From Trichoderma breve (taxonomy: Eukaryota > Ascomycota > Sordariomycetes > Hypocreales > Hypocreaceae): a DNA stretch of 64,000 bases. Location of the stretch: positions 496,001-560,000 of the forward strand of contig NC_079235.1 in the NCBI RefSeq assembly GCF_028502605.1. The letters run 5' to 3'. The notes beneath the pieces are model-generated. The model saw only the letters and a program-made list of their open reading frames with translations. It had not been told where the DNA came from and searched no databases. How positions within the stretch are numbered: the stretch's first letter is position 1; every line of letters begins with the position of its first letter. The translations under genes were made by a program, and so were the position numbers. Positions 46,907 through 56,109 of this stretch are shown in pieces.

Positions 46907-48685
46907 ATGTCTTCTTCCAAATCAAAATCCGCCCCCCTCATCTCCTCCAAGCCCGTCTCCGACTCGGATGACGACTCCGAGCTGGAGCTTGACTCGGTCC
47001 TAGAACAAGAACAAGAAGAGCAGAACCAGGAACAGCAACGGGAACACGACTCCGTCTCACTGCCCGACTCGCCACTGCTCGTCCCGGCCCAGACGCAGCC
47101 GAAATGGCTTCGTCCCCCGCGATGGTTCCGTCTCGACCGGAGCAGCCGGTGGACGCTCTGGTGGCGCCGCTCTCTCGCCTCATTTGCTGACCTGGTGCGC
47201 CCTCGCCGGAGCTGGCGGTACGCAGCCTTTGTGCTCGTGTCCGTGTACGCCCTGCTGTGTCTCGTGCGTGGCGTGCCGCTGCTGGCCTCGCCGCTGCCGG
47301 CATACTCGGGCCCTTACCATGTCGGCGCCGTGGACGTCGAGGTTGCCCTTGAGAAGCCGCGGCTGGTGTCCGAGACCGTCTTCAGAGACACCGGCCGGCC
47401 GGCGTTTGAGCACAAGACGACGCTCTTCACCGTCTACTATCCCGTCGACAAGAGTGTCAAGGAGCACCGGCGCAGACATGACTGGATTGCCAGGCCAATC
47501 AGCCTGACGGCGGCTGGTTACGCAAAGTTCGCCCATGTCGACAATTTCATCGTACGGCCGATATTCACCTTTGCGCTGTGGGCGATTGCGGGCGGCATCA
47601 CGATTCCCGCAAAGGTCGATGCGCCGCTGCTTGGGGCGACAGATGCCGAGCCGTTCCCCGTCATGGTCTTTTCTCACGGCGATGCCAGCTCCCGGACCGA
47701 CTACACTCACTTTGTCGGCGAGCTGGCCAGTCGTGGATACGTCGTCGCAGCTATAGAGCACCGAGACGGGAGCTGTCCCGGGTCTCTTATGAGGATCAAG
47801 GGACAGGACGACAAGAAACTCCTCACCTTTAGAGAAGCAGAGCTGCTATCCGATCCTCCCATGGACGCCGCCAGATACAAGCGTGAACAGCTCGCCTTCC
47901 GAGATGCCGAAATCCTGGAGACGATCAACATCCTGCGCGCCATCAACAGTGGCAAAGGCGACGACATCTTCAGCCGCAACTCCCGTCTTGAAGGCTCCCA
48001 CCTTGGCGACTGGGCTGGCCGCCTCGACTTTGGCAACCTCACCATCGGTGGCCACTCGTTTGGTGCCACCGGCGCTCTCCAGGCCCTGAAGCACGCCCCC
48101 TCGGAGATCAACCCTGCTGTCGGGGGCATCATCCTCGACCCAGGCAAGGCCAGCGGCCCTCTCAACGCCGTCATCGATGTGCCCCTCCTCATCGTCCACT
48201 CAAACACCTGGTCCAAGCAAAGCAGCGTCTTCTATGGCCGCCCGCACTTTGACACCGTCAAGGAGCTCGCCCTCAGCGTCTTGAACCGCATCCCCAGCCA
48301 CTCGTCCTGGTTCCTCACCAGCATCGGCACCTCTCACCCCAGTGTCTCCGATGCGCCCTTGATCGAGCCCCTGCTGCTCAGCTGGACTACCGGCGCGACG
48401 CTCAACACCAAGGAGGCCCTGCGGGAGTACGTCCGCGTGACGGACGACTTTTGGCACTTTTTGCGCACGTCGCGCAGCGTCAACTCCTCGCGGACGCAGC
48501 ATGAGCTTGTGGATAGGGGTGAGATGAGGGGTGTCCTGGCTGAGAAGGTGACGCATGAAGAATACGGCACTTGGATCAGCGAGGAGCGCAAGGACGAGTT
48601 TCCAAAGGCCATGGCTCGGCTCTGGGAAGTTCACGTCAGCCCCGTATCCTACGAAGACGATAGCGATGATGATGTTAAACAGTGA
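46907..48685 (+). CDS. Platelet-activating-factor acetylhydrolase-like (class II) lipase, membrane-anchored
   Basis: Single exon, 592 aa. The first ~100 residues are hydrophilic, with an acidic Asp/Glu/Gln stretch and then a basic Trp/Arg-rich segment. A transmembrane helix follows at about 104-126 (AAFVLVSVYALLCLVRGVPL). The alpha/beta-hydrolase domain has the PAF-AH hallmarks: FPVMVFSHG, SRTDY, a LASRGYVVAAIEHRDGS strand-turn, and the nucleophile elbow GHSFG with Ser384. Asp411 (ILDPG) and His477 (GTSHP) complete a plausible triad. The family hydrolyses sn-2 acetyl or oxidised short acyl chains of phospholipids; substrates in fungi are poorly known. Type II signal-anchor topology with a luminal/extracellular catalytic domain is an inference from the basic N flank of the helix. 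Confidence 0.92.
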   Translation: MSSSKSKSAPLISSKPVSDSDDDSELELDSVLEQEQEEQNQEQQREHDSVSLPDSPLLVPAQTQPKWLRPPRWFRLDRSSRWTLWWRRSLASFADLVRPRRSWRYAAFVLVSVYALLCLVRGVPLLASPLPAYSGPYHVGAVDVEVALEKPRLVSETVFRDTGRPAFEHKTTLFTVYYPVDKSVKEHRRRHDWIARPISLTAAGYAKFAHVDNFIVRPIFTFALWAIAGGITIPAKVDAPLLGATDAEPFPVMVFSHGDASSRTDYTHFVGELASRGYVVAAIEHRDGSCPGSLMRIKGQDDKKLLTFREAELLSDPPMDAARYKREQLAFRDAEILETINILRAINSGKGDDIFSRNSRLEGSHLGDWAGRLDFGNLTIGGHSFGATGALQALKHAPSEINPAVGGIILDPGKASGPLNAVIDVPLLIVHSNTWSKQSSVFYGRPHFDTVKELALSVLNRIPSHSSWFLTSIGTSHPSVSDAPLIEPLLLSWTTGATLNTKEALREYVRVTDDFWHFLRTSRSVNSSRTQHELVDRGEMRGVLAEKVTHEEYGTWISEERKDEFPKAMARLWEVHVSPVSYEDDSDDDVKQ

Positions 48686-49144
48686 TGACAATGATTGCCT
48701 TTCCTCTCTCCTCCATGTTTTCTGGCTCGATTTGCGTATAGAGATACCTACGACTAATTACTTACCCCCTTTAATATCCCCGTCATATAAGAGGACCGCT
48801 TTTGTTTAAAGATGGCTTGTATAATACTTGGTTACAAAAACAAATACTTAATATATAACAGTACTACTGCTCAGGCAGTTTGGTTCATGACGAAAAAATC
48901 AAGCAACGTTTAAGCATTGTATATGAGGATATTATATACACTTACTCTATACGAGCCTCTTGTTCTCCCTATATGATCAGCAACCGGCCGCACCAACAAC
49001 ATTAGGCTGCAATCAACCCACAAGGCATCGATGATCATGACCAACCTCCTCATTCACTCCCATACAAACACATGATAACCGTCCGTCCCAACTTGTCGTT
49101 TTATCTTCACAACTATTAAAAACCTCAGCCCAATCCCAACAACA
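48686..49144. other. Intergenic, A/T-rich
   Basis: 459-nt spacer between two tandem plus-strand genes; it contains the 3' UTR of one and the promoter of the next (TATTAAAA near 49112). Nothing else is seen. Confidence 0.55.
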
Positions 49145-50179
49145 ATGGAGGATATACCCATGAACGACCTGCTATTCTGGAGTGTCCTGGAATTCACATT
49201 CAGCAACCGCTCCACAGACTCCGAATTCGTAATGACGTGTCACCAGCACCGCTTCGTCGTTCGTCTCACCGTGAACCAATTCGTCGCTTCACCGCAGCTA
49301 AGAGAGAAATACCTCATTTTCCTGGATGTTGCTGAACAGTTTGAGTTGGGTGGGTATACCGTGGACGACTTTTACGATTGGGTTGCCGAGCCAATGCTGC
49401 CTATCTTTAGAGAATTATCGTCAAGTGATAATATCGGATCGACGTTGGATGAGTTTCTTTTTCCAGAGACGCATGTTCATGAGTTATTCGTGGATGGCGA
49501 CAAGATGGTAGCTGAAGAACAACAAGAAGCTGAGGATATCCCACAAGGCTTTGGAGTCTCTTTTCCAGAGGACACGGATTTCACGCCGTGGCCAACATTC
49601 ACACAGTCAGAAACTCGGAGAAGTAAGGAATAAATAGGCGCCGGTCCATCACATACCCCAAGAAAAGTCTTTTTAAACGACGGAACCGCTGCGTATATGG
49701 AGCTCATGGACCCAGGAAATAAATCCAGCTTACTTCATGAAATCTCAACGTACCGCAAAATCCACGACGCCCATCTCGACAAAACCCTCCGAATCTCCCG
49801 TCTCATCGGTCTCGTCCAAGCCAGAGATGACGAAGAGGTGATAATATACGGCCTGCTACTCACGTACATCGACTGCGACCACATGACGCTCTTCTGTGCC
49901 GTGCAACCAGAAACACCCGCGAACTTGCGGACCCGATGGGCCACTCAGGTAGGCGATACTCTTGCTCAACTACACGAAGCAGGAATTGTTTGGGGCGATG
50001 CAAAGCCTGAAAATGTCTTGGTTGACCAGCATGACGATGCATGGATCATTGAGTTTGGCGGAGGGTATATGGAGGGCTGGGTTGAGCAAGGATTGGCGGG
50101 GACGAGGGAAGGCGATTTACAGGCTCTGGGCAGGATAACTGAGTTTATACATGCTACGGAAGAACCCACAAACATCTAG
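49145..50179 (+). CDS. Fungal protein-kinase-like protein, interrupted by an in-frame stop or tiny intron
   Basis: Two open stretches lie in the same frame: 49145-49633 (ends TAA) and 49634-50179. The first encodes the usual N-terminal region of a Pezizomycotina kinase-like family (DFYDWVAEPMLPIFREL, LDEFLFP). The second begins with PRKVFLNDGT and runs through the C lobe: GIVWGDAKPENVLVD with the catalytic-loop Asp at 49997, then an EFGGGY motif where family members normally have DFGGGY. In the family these parts belong to one chain, so the TAA at 49631 is either a nonsense mutation or removed by splicing. A 45-nt intron (49623-49667, GTAAGG...AAAAG, phase-compatible) would give 329 aa but delete PRKV; removal of 15 nt (GTAAGG...AATAG) would also restore the frame but is implausibly short. 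The kinase glycine loop is not recognisable. It could be a pseudogene. Confidence 0.65.
49623..49667 (+). other. Frame interruption in the kinase-like gene (stop TAA 49631-49633, candidate 45-nt intron)
   Basis: GTAAGG at 49623 and AG at 49666-49667 flank the in-frame TAA. There is no clear CTAAC branch point and no pyrimidine tract, so splicing is doubtful. Confidence 0.5.
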
Positions 50180-50399
50180 ATTGTTTGGTCAACGTCAAAA
50201 CTGCAGAGATTCCATCTAGCCCCTATTGAAACCATGTCTCTGTGGCCTAGCTACCTAAACTACCTAGTTATAATAAGTCATGAACTCAGCAATATCGACT
50301 TTTTGCTTTGCCAACACTAACACCTGCCGTTCTAAATCATGCAGCATCCAGAAATAATATATGCTCTAATTCACCCCCCTTCTCATACCCCCTCTCAAC

Positions 50400-53300
50400 T
50401 TAGACAAAGGCGGCCGACAGACTATCGCTGCTTTGTCGCGTCTGGCTGCCCGCAACTCTCTGCTGCCGGCTGCTCAGAAACAAATCCACCATCCTCCTGC
50501 TTCCCATGGCCTGCGCGTCAAAGTCTCGACGCCCCAGCTCGTCAATTCCCGGATCTGCCTCTGACCCAAGTTCGCCTGACGACTCCTCCGCCTTCCATAC
50601 CCGTGGTGAGCCTGTCCTACTAACCCCAAACTGCCTCTCAAGAGCGGTTGTAAAGCCTGGGCTGGACTTGGCCGACCCGTCGTATGCTCTCAAGCGAGTT
50701 CGTGAGCGTCGTTTGAGGCCCCGCGCCTCTTCTAAGAGGGGGTCGAATGGCCTAGAGCATGTGTTGAGAGAGGATGTTCGCGGCTCAATCACTAACGAAT
50801 CACGGTTGGCTACACAGGTGTTGACGTTGGGCACTGAAGGGATGGTGCGTAGATTGTCTGTTGCAGCCATGGGTGAGGCGTCTTTACAATATAGGCTTTT
50901 GGGTCGTGCCCCTGACACCGGTGGTGAGTTTTCGTTGGTGGTCGTAGACTTGGGCTGCCAGGGATTCTCAAGGAAAGATTGTTCTCTTGCCAGCGCTGTC
51001 AAGACAGAGGGACCACGATAATCTTTGTTTGGCGCCAGCTTAGGTGGAAGGCCCGCACATGCTGCAACTTGAGGATAATCGTCCGCATCAGACTCAATAC
51101 CCGTCTCAATCTCTGCCTTCTCCCTGACATGACTAAAATCCTGGGGGGCAGATGAAGGCTCTTGTGGGAAATCAGGTTTCAGTGTCGTTGGAGGCGTCTC
51201 CAGCTTAGACACGTTGGCGCTGAGCCACGTCTTCCACTCGACAGAGCTGGCAGAAGAGCTATCTCGAGTGTGGTTCGTGGGCGGCAGCTGCCGTCTTTCT
51301 GTGTTGAGGAAAATGGTGGCATCTCCGTGAACTTGGTGCCCTGGCTCGTCTTCTGTCGATCTCGAAGCAGACGAGGTGCTATAAACATGTGGCTCATTCT
51401 CTTCACTAGAGTTGGAGTACACGCTCTCTGCGTATGTCACTCGCACATCGTCATCAGAATCATCTTCTGTGCTTAGACGGCGCGTAGGCAGGCTAATCCC
51501 AGACAGAGAGCTGAGATCTTTGGCGTTTGGCGTTTGAAGTTGATCGTCTGCTTGGGCGGCCTTCATGCTTTCTTGCAGAGCTCGACGATACGGACTGGTC
51601 GTACGAAATAGGTGGCATGTCGGACTGGCAAAAAAGGCCGAGCTTCGTCCAGAGAGCGTTGGTTTTTGGGATTCGCCAGCTGCAGGTGGCTTCATGTCAT
51701 TCCTGTTAGGAGACAATCCTGACCCCCCGCCGTAGCCCAGGCTGGGACAGGTTTCATGGCCGTAGTTTTGCAGTGAATCCGAAGACTGATGTCGTCTAAT
51801 GACGCTCTTTGTAGATTCCGAAGAATAATGCGATGCGGTCGACTCTTCAGTACTATCTTGGAAAATGTCGTCCTCATACTGAACATGGCGGATTGTATGA
51901 GCGGATCCTTCATTTGTGGGCTGGCGGGGTTGCCGTCTTATTGTCGAAGTGCTTTGGAGTGAATTTGTCTCGACAGAATCTCGAGGCCTCTGGCCTTTGC
52001 CCGTTAACTGATTTTGATCCCCATTTGTTTCTCTTAGCCTCTTCATGAGTGCCGAGTACACGCGGTCACTATTGACTATGGGGCCGGCATGTGACACGCT
52101 ATTGTGATACATCGAGGGTTGGTTGTGAGACGAGAATGCAGCTTCTGTGCCGTCTTGTTGAAAGTTAGATGGGTATTGCCGACTCCAGTTTGCAGACATT
52201 GGTCGATTTGCAATTGTGTCTGCTGTAGAGTTGGTCCAGCTAGTGACTCGTGATTTGTCGTCGTCGAGCGCATTGTCTTCAGCTTCAATAGTTCCCAAGC
52301 TTCCTTGTCGTGACCTGGGCTGTTGGCTAGGTGGCACGGCATGGAAAGAAGGCATGTGGGAGACTACACGATACACTGATGCTTCTTGGGGTAATCCTGG
52401 TGTCTGGGCACGGTAGCAGCTGCCATCATCCGACTCAAGGTCCTGGTGATGCTCTCCAGTTTGGTCCGCAAGGTCATCCCTATTCTTGGGACGACTAAAG
52501 AACCCCTTGAGCCTACTCTTGAGCGATTTGGAAATTTTGCGAGCTTTTGTCCGCAATCCTGGCTGTTGTGAAGGAATAATAGGAGGAAAATTGGCACCGT
52601 AAACATGTTCTGAAGAGAGGACTGAGGTGGTGTTGTTGCTGCTACCCCGGAGAGATTTGGGGAAGCTAGTCGGGTTCGGGGCGTGCCGGTAACTCGACTG
52701 AAAGAAACTTGATGGCCGGCTTTGTAGGCGACTCGAGCGCTCTGGCGGCTCATAAAGCCTGTTTTGTGTCCGCTGGATGGTTTCATGACCGCTACTGATA
52801 CTGTCTCGAGACATGGATCTTTCGCAGTCACTTGAGAGGAAGCCCATGGATTTGGGTGTTCTCAGCGTCGGTCCACCAGAGCTCCGAAAGGGTTCGTTTT
52901 CTTTCCTGACCAACGATGAATAGCGCGGCGTCGGCACCCAACCGTTGAACATTTCGGAGTGGTCGCTGTTTTCCATCGAATAGTTTGGAGTCTTTGCTAT
53001 TGAAGGAGTATACATCGATCTCGACTTGCGTAGTCTCGCGTATGATAATGATGCAGCGTCCTCGCGTGGCCCAAACGAAGAGGGAGAAAGATGGTGAGAG
53101 TCAGAGCCGGCAGGGCGCCGAGGCATATTTATGTTGCCCACCAAAGCCATGCTTGCTCGAGTGGCTAATCTTCTCTGCGGCTGGGCGTTGGGGCCGACAA
53201 ACCTCACGCTCTGTTGACGCTGCAAGCGTGAAGTCTTTCCGCCGCCATTGCTTTGTGGCTGGGCTCTGTTGTACGAGAGAGTTGCGGCGAGATACGCGTC

Positions 53301-53423
53301 TCGCTCGGCGACATAAGGTTCGATGCTCGTGAGTTCGTGGACTGGGTTTCGCACAATGGAGGCGGACGACCTGCTCCTGCTCAGGGGGCGGTTCTGGCTT
53401 CTGCAGCTGTTCCTGCGAAGCAT
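50400..53423 (-). CDS. Large Ser/Arg-rich disordered protein (1007 aa)
   Basis: One uninterrupted 3024-nt frame from ATG 53423 to the stop at 50400. The composition is Ser-, Arg-, Pro- and Gln-rich throughout with many RxxS-type sites. A short basic cluster (RTKARKISKSLKSRLKGFFS, about residue 295-315) resembles an amphipathic membrane- or nucleic-acid-binding helix. The C-terminal end (GSRRMVDLFLSSRQQR) is the most ordered-looking part. No catalytic domain, membrane segment or signal peptide is seen. Proteins of this layout in filamentous fungi are usually annotated as hypothetical; a phospho-regulated scaffold is a guess. It is convergent with the kinase-like gene, 220 nt away. Confidence 0.85.
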   Translation of the reverse strand: MLRRNSCRSQNRPLSRSRSSASIVRNPVHELTSIEPYVAERDAYLAATLSYNRAQPQSNGGGKTSRLQRQQSVRFVGPNAQPQRRLATRASMALVGNINMPRRPAGSDSHHLSPSSFGPREDAASLSYARLRKSRSMYTPSIAKTPNYSMENSDHSEMFNGWVPTPRYSSLVRKENEPFRSSGGPTLRTPKSMGFLSSDCERSMSRDSISSGHETIQRTQNRLYEPPERSSRLQSRPSSFFQSSYRHAPNPTSFPKSLRGSSNNTTSVLSSEHVYGANFPPIIPSQQPGLRTKARKISKSLKSRLKGFFSRPKNRDDLADQTGEHHQDLESDDGSCYRAQTPGLPQEASVYRVVSHMPSFHAVPPSQQPRSRQGSLGTIEAEDNALDDDKSRVTSWTNSTADTIANRPMSANWSRQYPSNFQQDGTEAAFSSHNQPSMYHNSVSHAGPIVNSDRVYSALMKRLRETNGDQNQLTGKGQRPRDSVETNSLQSTSTIRRQPRQPTNEGSAHTIRHVQYEDDIFQDSTEESTASHYSSESTKSVIRRHQSSDSLQNYGHETCPSLGYGGGSGLSPNRNDMKPPAAGESQKPTLSGRSSAFFASPTCHLFRTTSPYRRALQESMKAAQADDQLQTPNAKDLSSLSGISLPTRRLSTEDDSDDDVRVTYAESVYSNSSEENEPHVYSTSSASRSTEDEPGHQVHGDATIFLNTERRQLPPTNHTRDSSSASSVEWKTWLSANVSKLETPPTTLKPDFPQEPSSAPQDFSHVREKAEIETGIESDADDYPQVAACAGLPPKLAPNKDYRGPSVLTALAREQSFLENPWQPKSTTTNENSPPVSGARPKSLYCKDASPMAATDNLRTIPSVPNVNTCVANRDSLVIEPRTSSLNTCSRPFDPLLEEARGLKRRSRTRLRAYDGSAKSSPGFTTALERQFGVSRTGSPRVWKAEESSGELGSEADPGIDELGRRDFDAQAMGSRRMVDLFLSSRQQRVAGSQTRQSSDSLSAAFV

Positions 53424-54422
53424 TATCGCTGATGCGGATTTCGACGATGCTGCGCAAAGATGTTGCCTTTATCGTGATCGAATCGAACACTATGTGCAGT
53501 TTGATGACGATGATGGGTGTTGTGATAATGAGATGGGCTGAGGATGCGAGAAGTATAAGATTCAGATGGTTGGATGTGACTTTCCGGAGTCAAAAGAGCT
53601 CGATGGGCGGATGAAGTTATTTTTGTCTTTGGTTTGTTGTTTATTGTGAGGAAGGAGGTGACGATGACGTCTCCTGTATCGGAAGAATCCATTTTGCTAG
53701 AGTATATGGCAAGAGCCTGTTTTGCACCTCTTTGCTCTTGCCTGTATTGTGAGTGTTTGGGTTTTGGCAGCTGGCGGCCGTTAGGTTTTGAACTGCCAAA
53801 TTGGTGGTGCCTAGGTATCTAAGTACCTAGACTGCTTTCTTAACTTAGGATGAATAAAGGCATATGCTATTAAGATCGCTGCAAAGATGCTCAATGCATT
53901 CTCCCACAATAGAACCGCACAGAGTCTAGCTTTTGTCTTGTTATTGTTGAGTCTCGAGAGTATAAGTGACGCCAAAACACTACCAACATTTAGTTAGGCT
54001 TACAGTTCAATACTAAACAAAGATAGGGGCAGAGTACATACAAAACGCAGCTCGGCTATGTATGTTGGATAAAAACATCTATTGATCACAGAGGCAGTGA
54101 ATGCTGGGATACGGGAAATCACAGGTGCAAGCAGTTATTGTGCGCAGTTACTGTGCTCTAACAAGCAATTTATCAATTATATAATACTCCTGTACAAGCA
54201 TTCCGTCTGAAGAACGTAGGACCGTGCAGTAGAATACAGAGTCAATGGCAAAATTCCATACTAAATCCGTGGCTTCACGCCCATAGTGCATGCCAAATAC
54301 CCAAAACAAAAACAAGTCTCTCCTAGTACCGATCCATGAACCCTCGTACTTGATAATCTCATCGGCACGTTATGGCCATTACAACAAAATAAGGAAATAA
54401 TAATATATGTGCTTCGAGATTC
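53424..54422. other. Intergenic
   Basis: About 1 kb: promoter of the Ser/Arg-rich gene (minus) and the A/T-rich 3' flank of the subtilisin gene (minus). No protein-like frame is seen. Confidence 0.6.
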
Positions 54423-56109
54423 TTACTCAGAAAGCTCAGAGATGAACTCCTCAATCTCCTCCTCGACAAGGTCGTGGATCTTCTTGGCGAACTTCTCGGC
54501 CTTGGAGCCAAAGGTCTTGGCGCCCTTGACAATCTTGCCAGAGACAACCTCAAAGTCACCCTCGATGGCCTCCTCGAGCTCCTCAATGGTGGCGGGGAGC
54601 TTAGCCTTGTTGGCCTTGGGCTTGGCAGTGTAGCTGCCGGCCTCGATGATCTGGCTGTAGTTGCTGCAGCCAGCACCGTTCCAGGCGAGCAGGTTGGGGG
54701 TGTCAGAGGGGATGTCAGAGAGAGTGCCGACGGTGGCGACGGAGATGATGTCCTTCTTGAGCTTGTTGGGGCTCATGGGGGCAACAGCGAACTCAGAGTC
54801 GGTAGCGGGCTGGAGAGATAGGTAGTAGGCCAGGAGACCAGCAATGTGAGGAGAGGCCATGGAGGTACCAGAAATGGTGTTGACGGCGTACTTGGAGCCG
54901 ATCCAGGTGGACTGGATGCTCAAGCCGGGGGCGAAGATGTCAGTGCACTTTCCGTAGTTGGAGAAGTAGGCACGGCTGTCATCGAGGGCAGAAGCGCCGA
55001 CGGTAACAGGCTCAGAGGCGGCAGCCGGGGAGTAGTTGCAAGCATCGGCGTTGTCGTTACCGGCAGCGACGGCGAAGTGGATACCAGCCTTAACGGCGGC
55101 GTTGACAGCAGCGTCAAGAGCAGAGGTCTTGCCACCACCAAGAGACATGTTGGCGACGGAGCCCTTGAAGCCCTTTCGCTTGCCGTCCTTGGCCTGCTTC
55201 ACGGCCTCCTGGTGAGAGAGGGCAGCGAACTCGACGCCCTTGACGACGTCGGACATGGTGCCGGATCCGTTGGATCGGAGCACCTTGACGGCGTAGACGT
55301 GGGCCTTCTTGGCCACACCGTACTTCTTACCAGCAACGGTACCAGAGCAGTGAGTGCCGTGGCCATTGCCATCCTCGTCCTCGTCGCCGGCGGGGATGGT
55401 CTTTCCCCACTTGGCACGACCCTCGAAGTCGACGTGCTCAATGTTGGTACCAGTGTCAATGATGTAGGCATCGACACCCTCACCACCCTCAGCGGTGTAG
55501 AGGTACTTGTTGAAGGAGCCGAAGTTGAGGGTATCTCGGTGAGAGATACGAGCAAGACCCCAAGGAGCCTGCTTCTCAGTCTCGGGAGTGCAAGAATCCT
55601 CAATAATGATGTTGTCCTTGGACTCGAGGGGAAGCATAGTGTGGACAATGCTGTCGCGCTCGATGTACTCGACCTGCAAGGTAGTAGAATTAGCTTTTGC
55701 TCATGATTCATGGCTGGAACTAAAAGGGCACTGTGAAACTTACATCCGGGTGATTCCGGACCTGCTCGATGGTGGACTCGTGGAAGTGACCAGCATAGCC
55801 CTTGAAGCCGTCCATCTTGAAGGTGTGCTTCAGGCCGTCAAAGACGTCGTCTGAGCCGAAGATGCTGCTTCGCTTGCGGAGCTCAAGGCGCTCCTGCTCG
55901 CCGGAGCTGTGGACGCTCTGGAGCCAGTCGTGGTGCTTCTCGGCCTGAGCCTCACCAACGTGGTCCTTGAACTTGATGATGTAGGCATCGGGAATGGCAT
56001 TGGCCTCCACGGTGCTGAGAACGGGGGCAGAGTTCTCGTGGATGGTGCCAATCTGGAAAGTGCTGGCCTGGGCAACAGCGGCCACAGAGAGAGCGACAGC
56101 GGTTCGCAT
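54423..56109 (-). CDS. prb1: Vacuolar subtilisin-like serine protease (cerevisin/PepC, protease B type)
   Basis: Exons 56109-55744 and 55673-54423; the 70-nt intron (GTAAGT...GCAG) is phase 0; 538 aa. A signal peptide (MRTAVALSVAAVAQAS) is followed by an inhibitor-I9 propeptide (YIIKFKDHVGEAQAEKHHDW) and a catalytic S8 domain. The triad is visible: Asp195 in IIDTGTNIEH, His227 in GNGHGTHCSGT, and Ser393 in ISGTSMASPHIAG. The ~70-residue acidic/Lys-rich C-terminal tail (TIEELEEAIEG...EEEIEEFISELSE) is typical of the vacuolar protease B group and would be trimmed on maturation. Expected role: general protein turnover in the vacuole, autophagy and starvation. Codon use is strongly biased, as in highly expressed genes. 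It differs from secreted Pr1/proteinase-K types, which lack this tail. Confidence 0.95.

Noticed and set aside
50506..51021. 171-residue plus-strand frame opposite the Ser/Arg-rich gene
   Set aside because: Antisense to a much longer uninterrupted frame; low-complexity Ser/Arg composition is mirrored.
54846..55706. 286-residue plus-strand frame opposite the subtilisin
   Set aside because: Shadow of strong codon bias in the protease gene; low-complexity Gly/Val/Leu/Asp composition.
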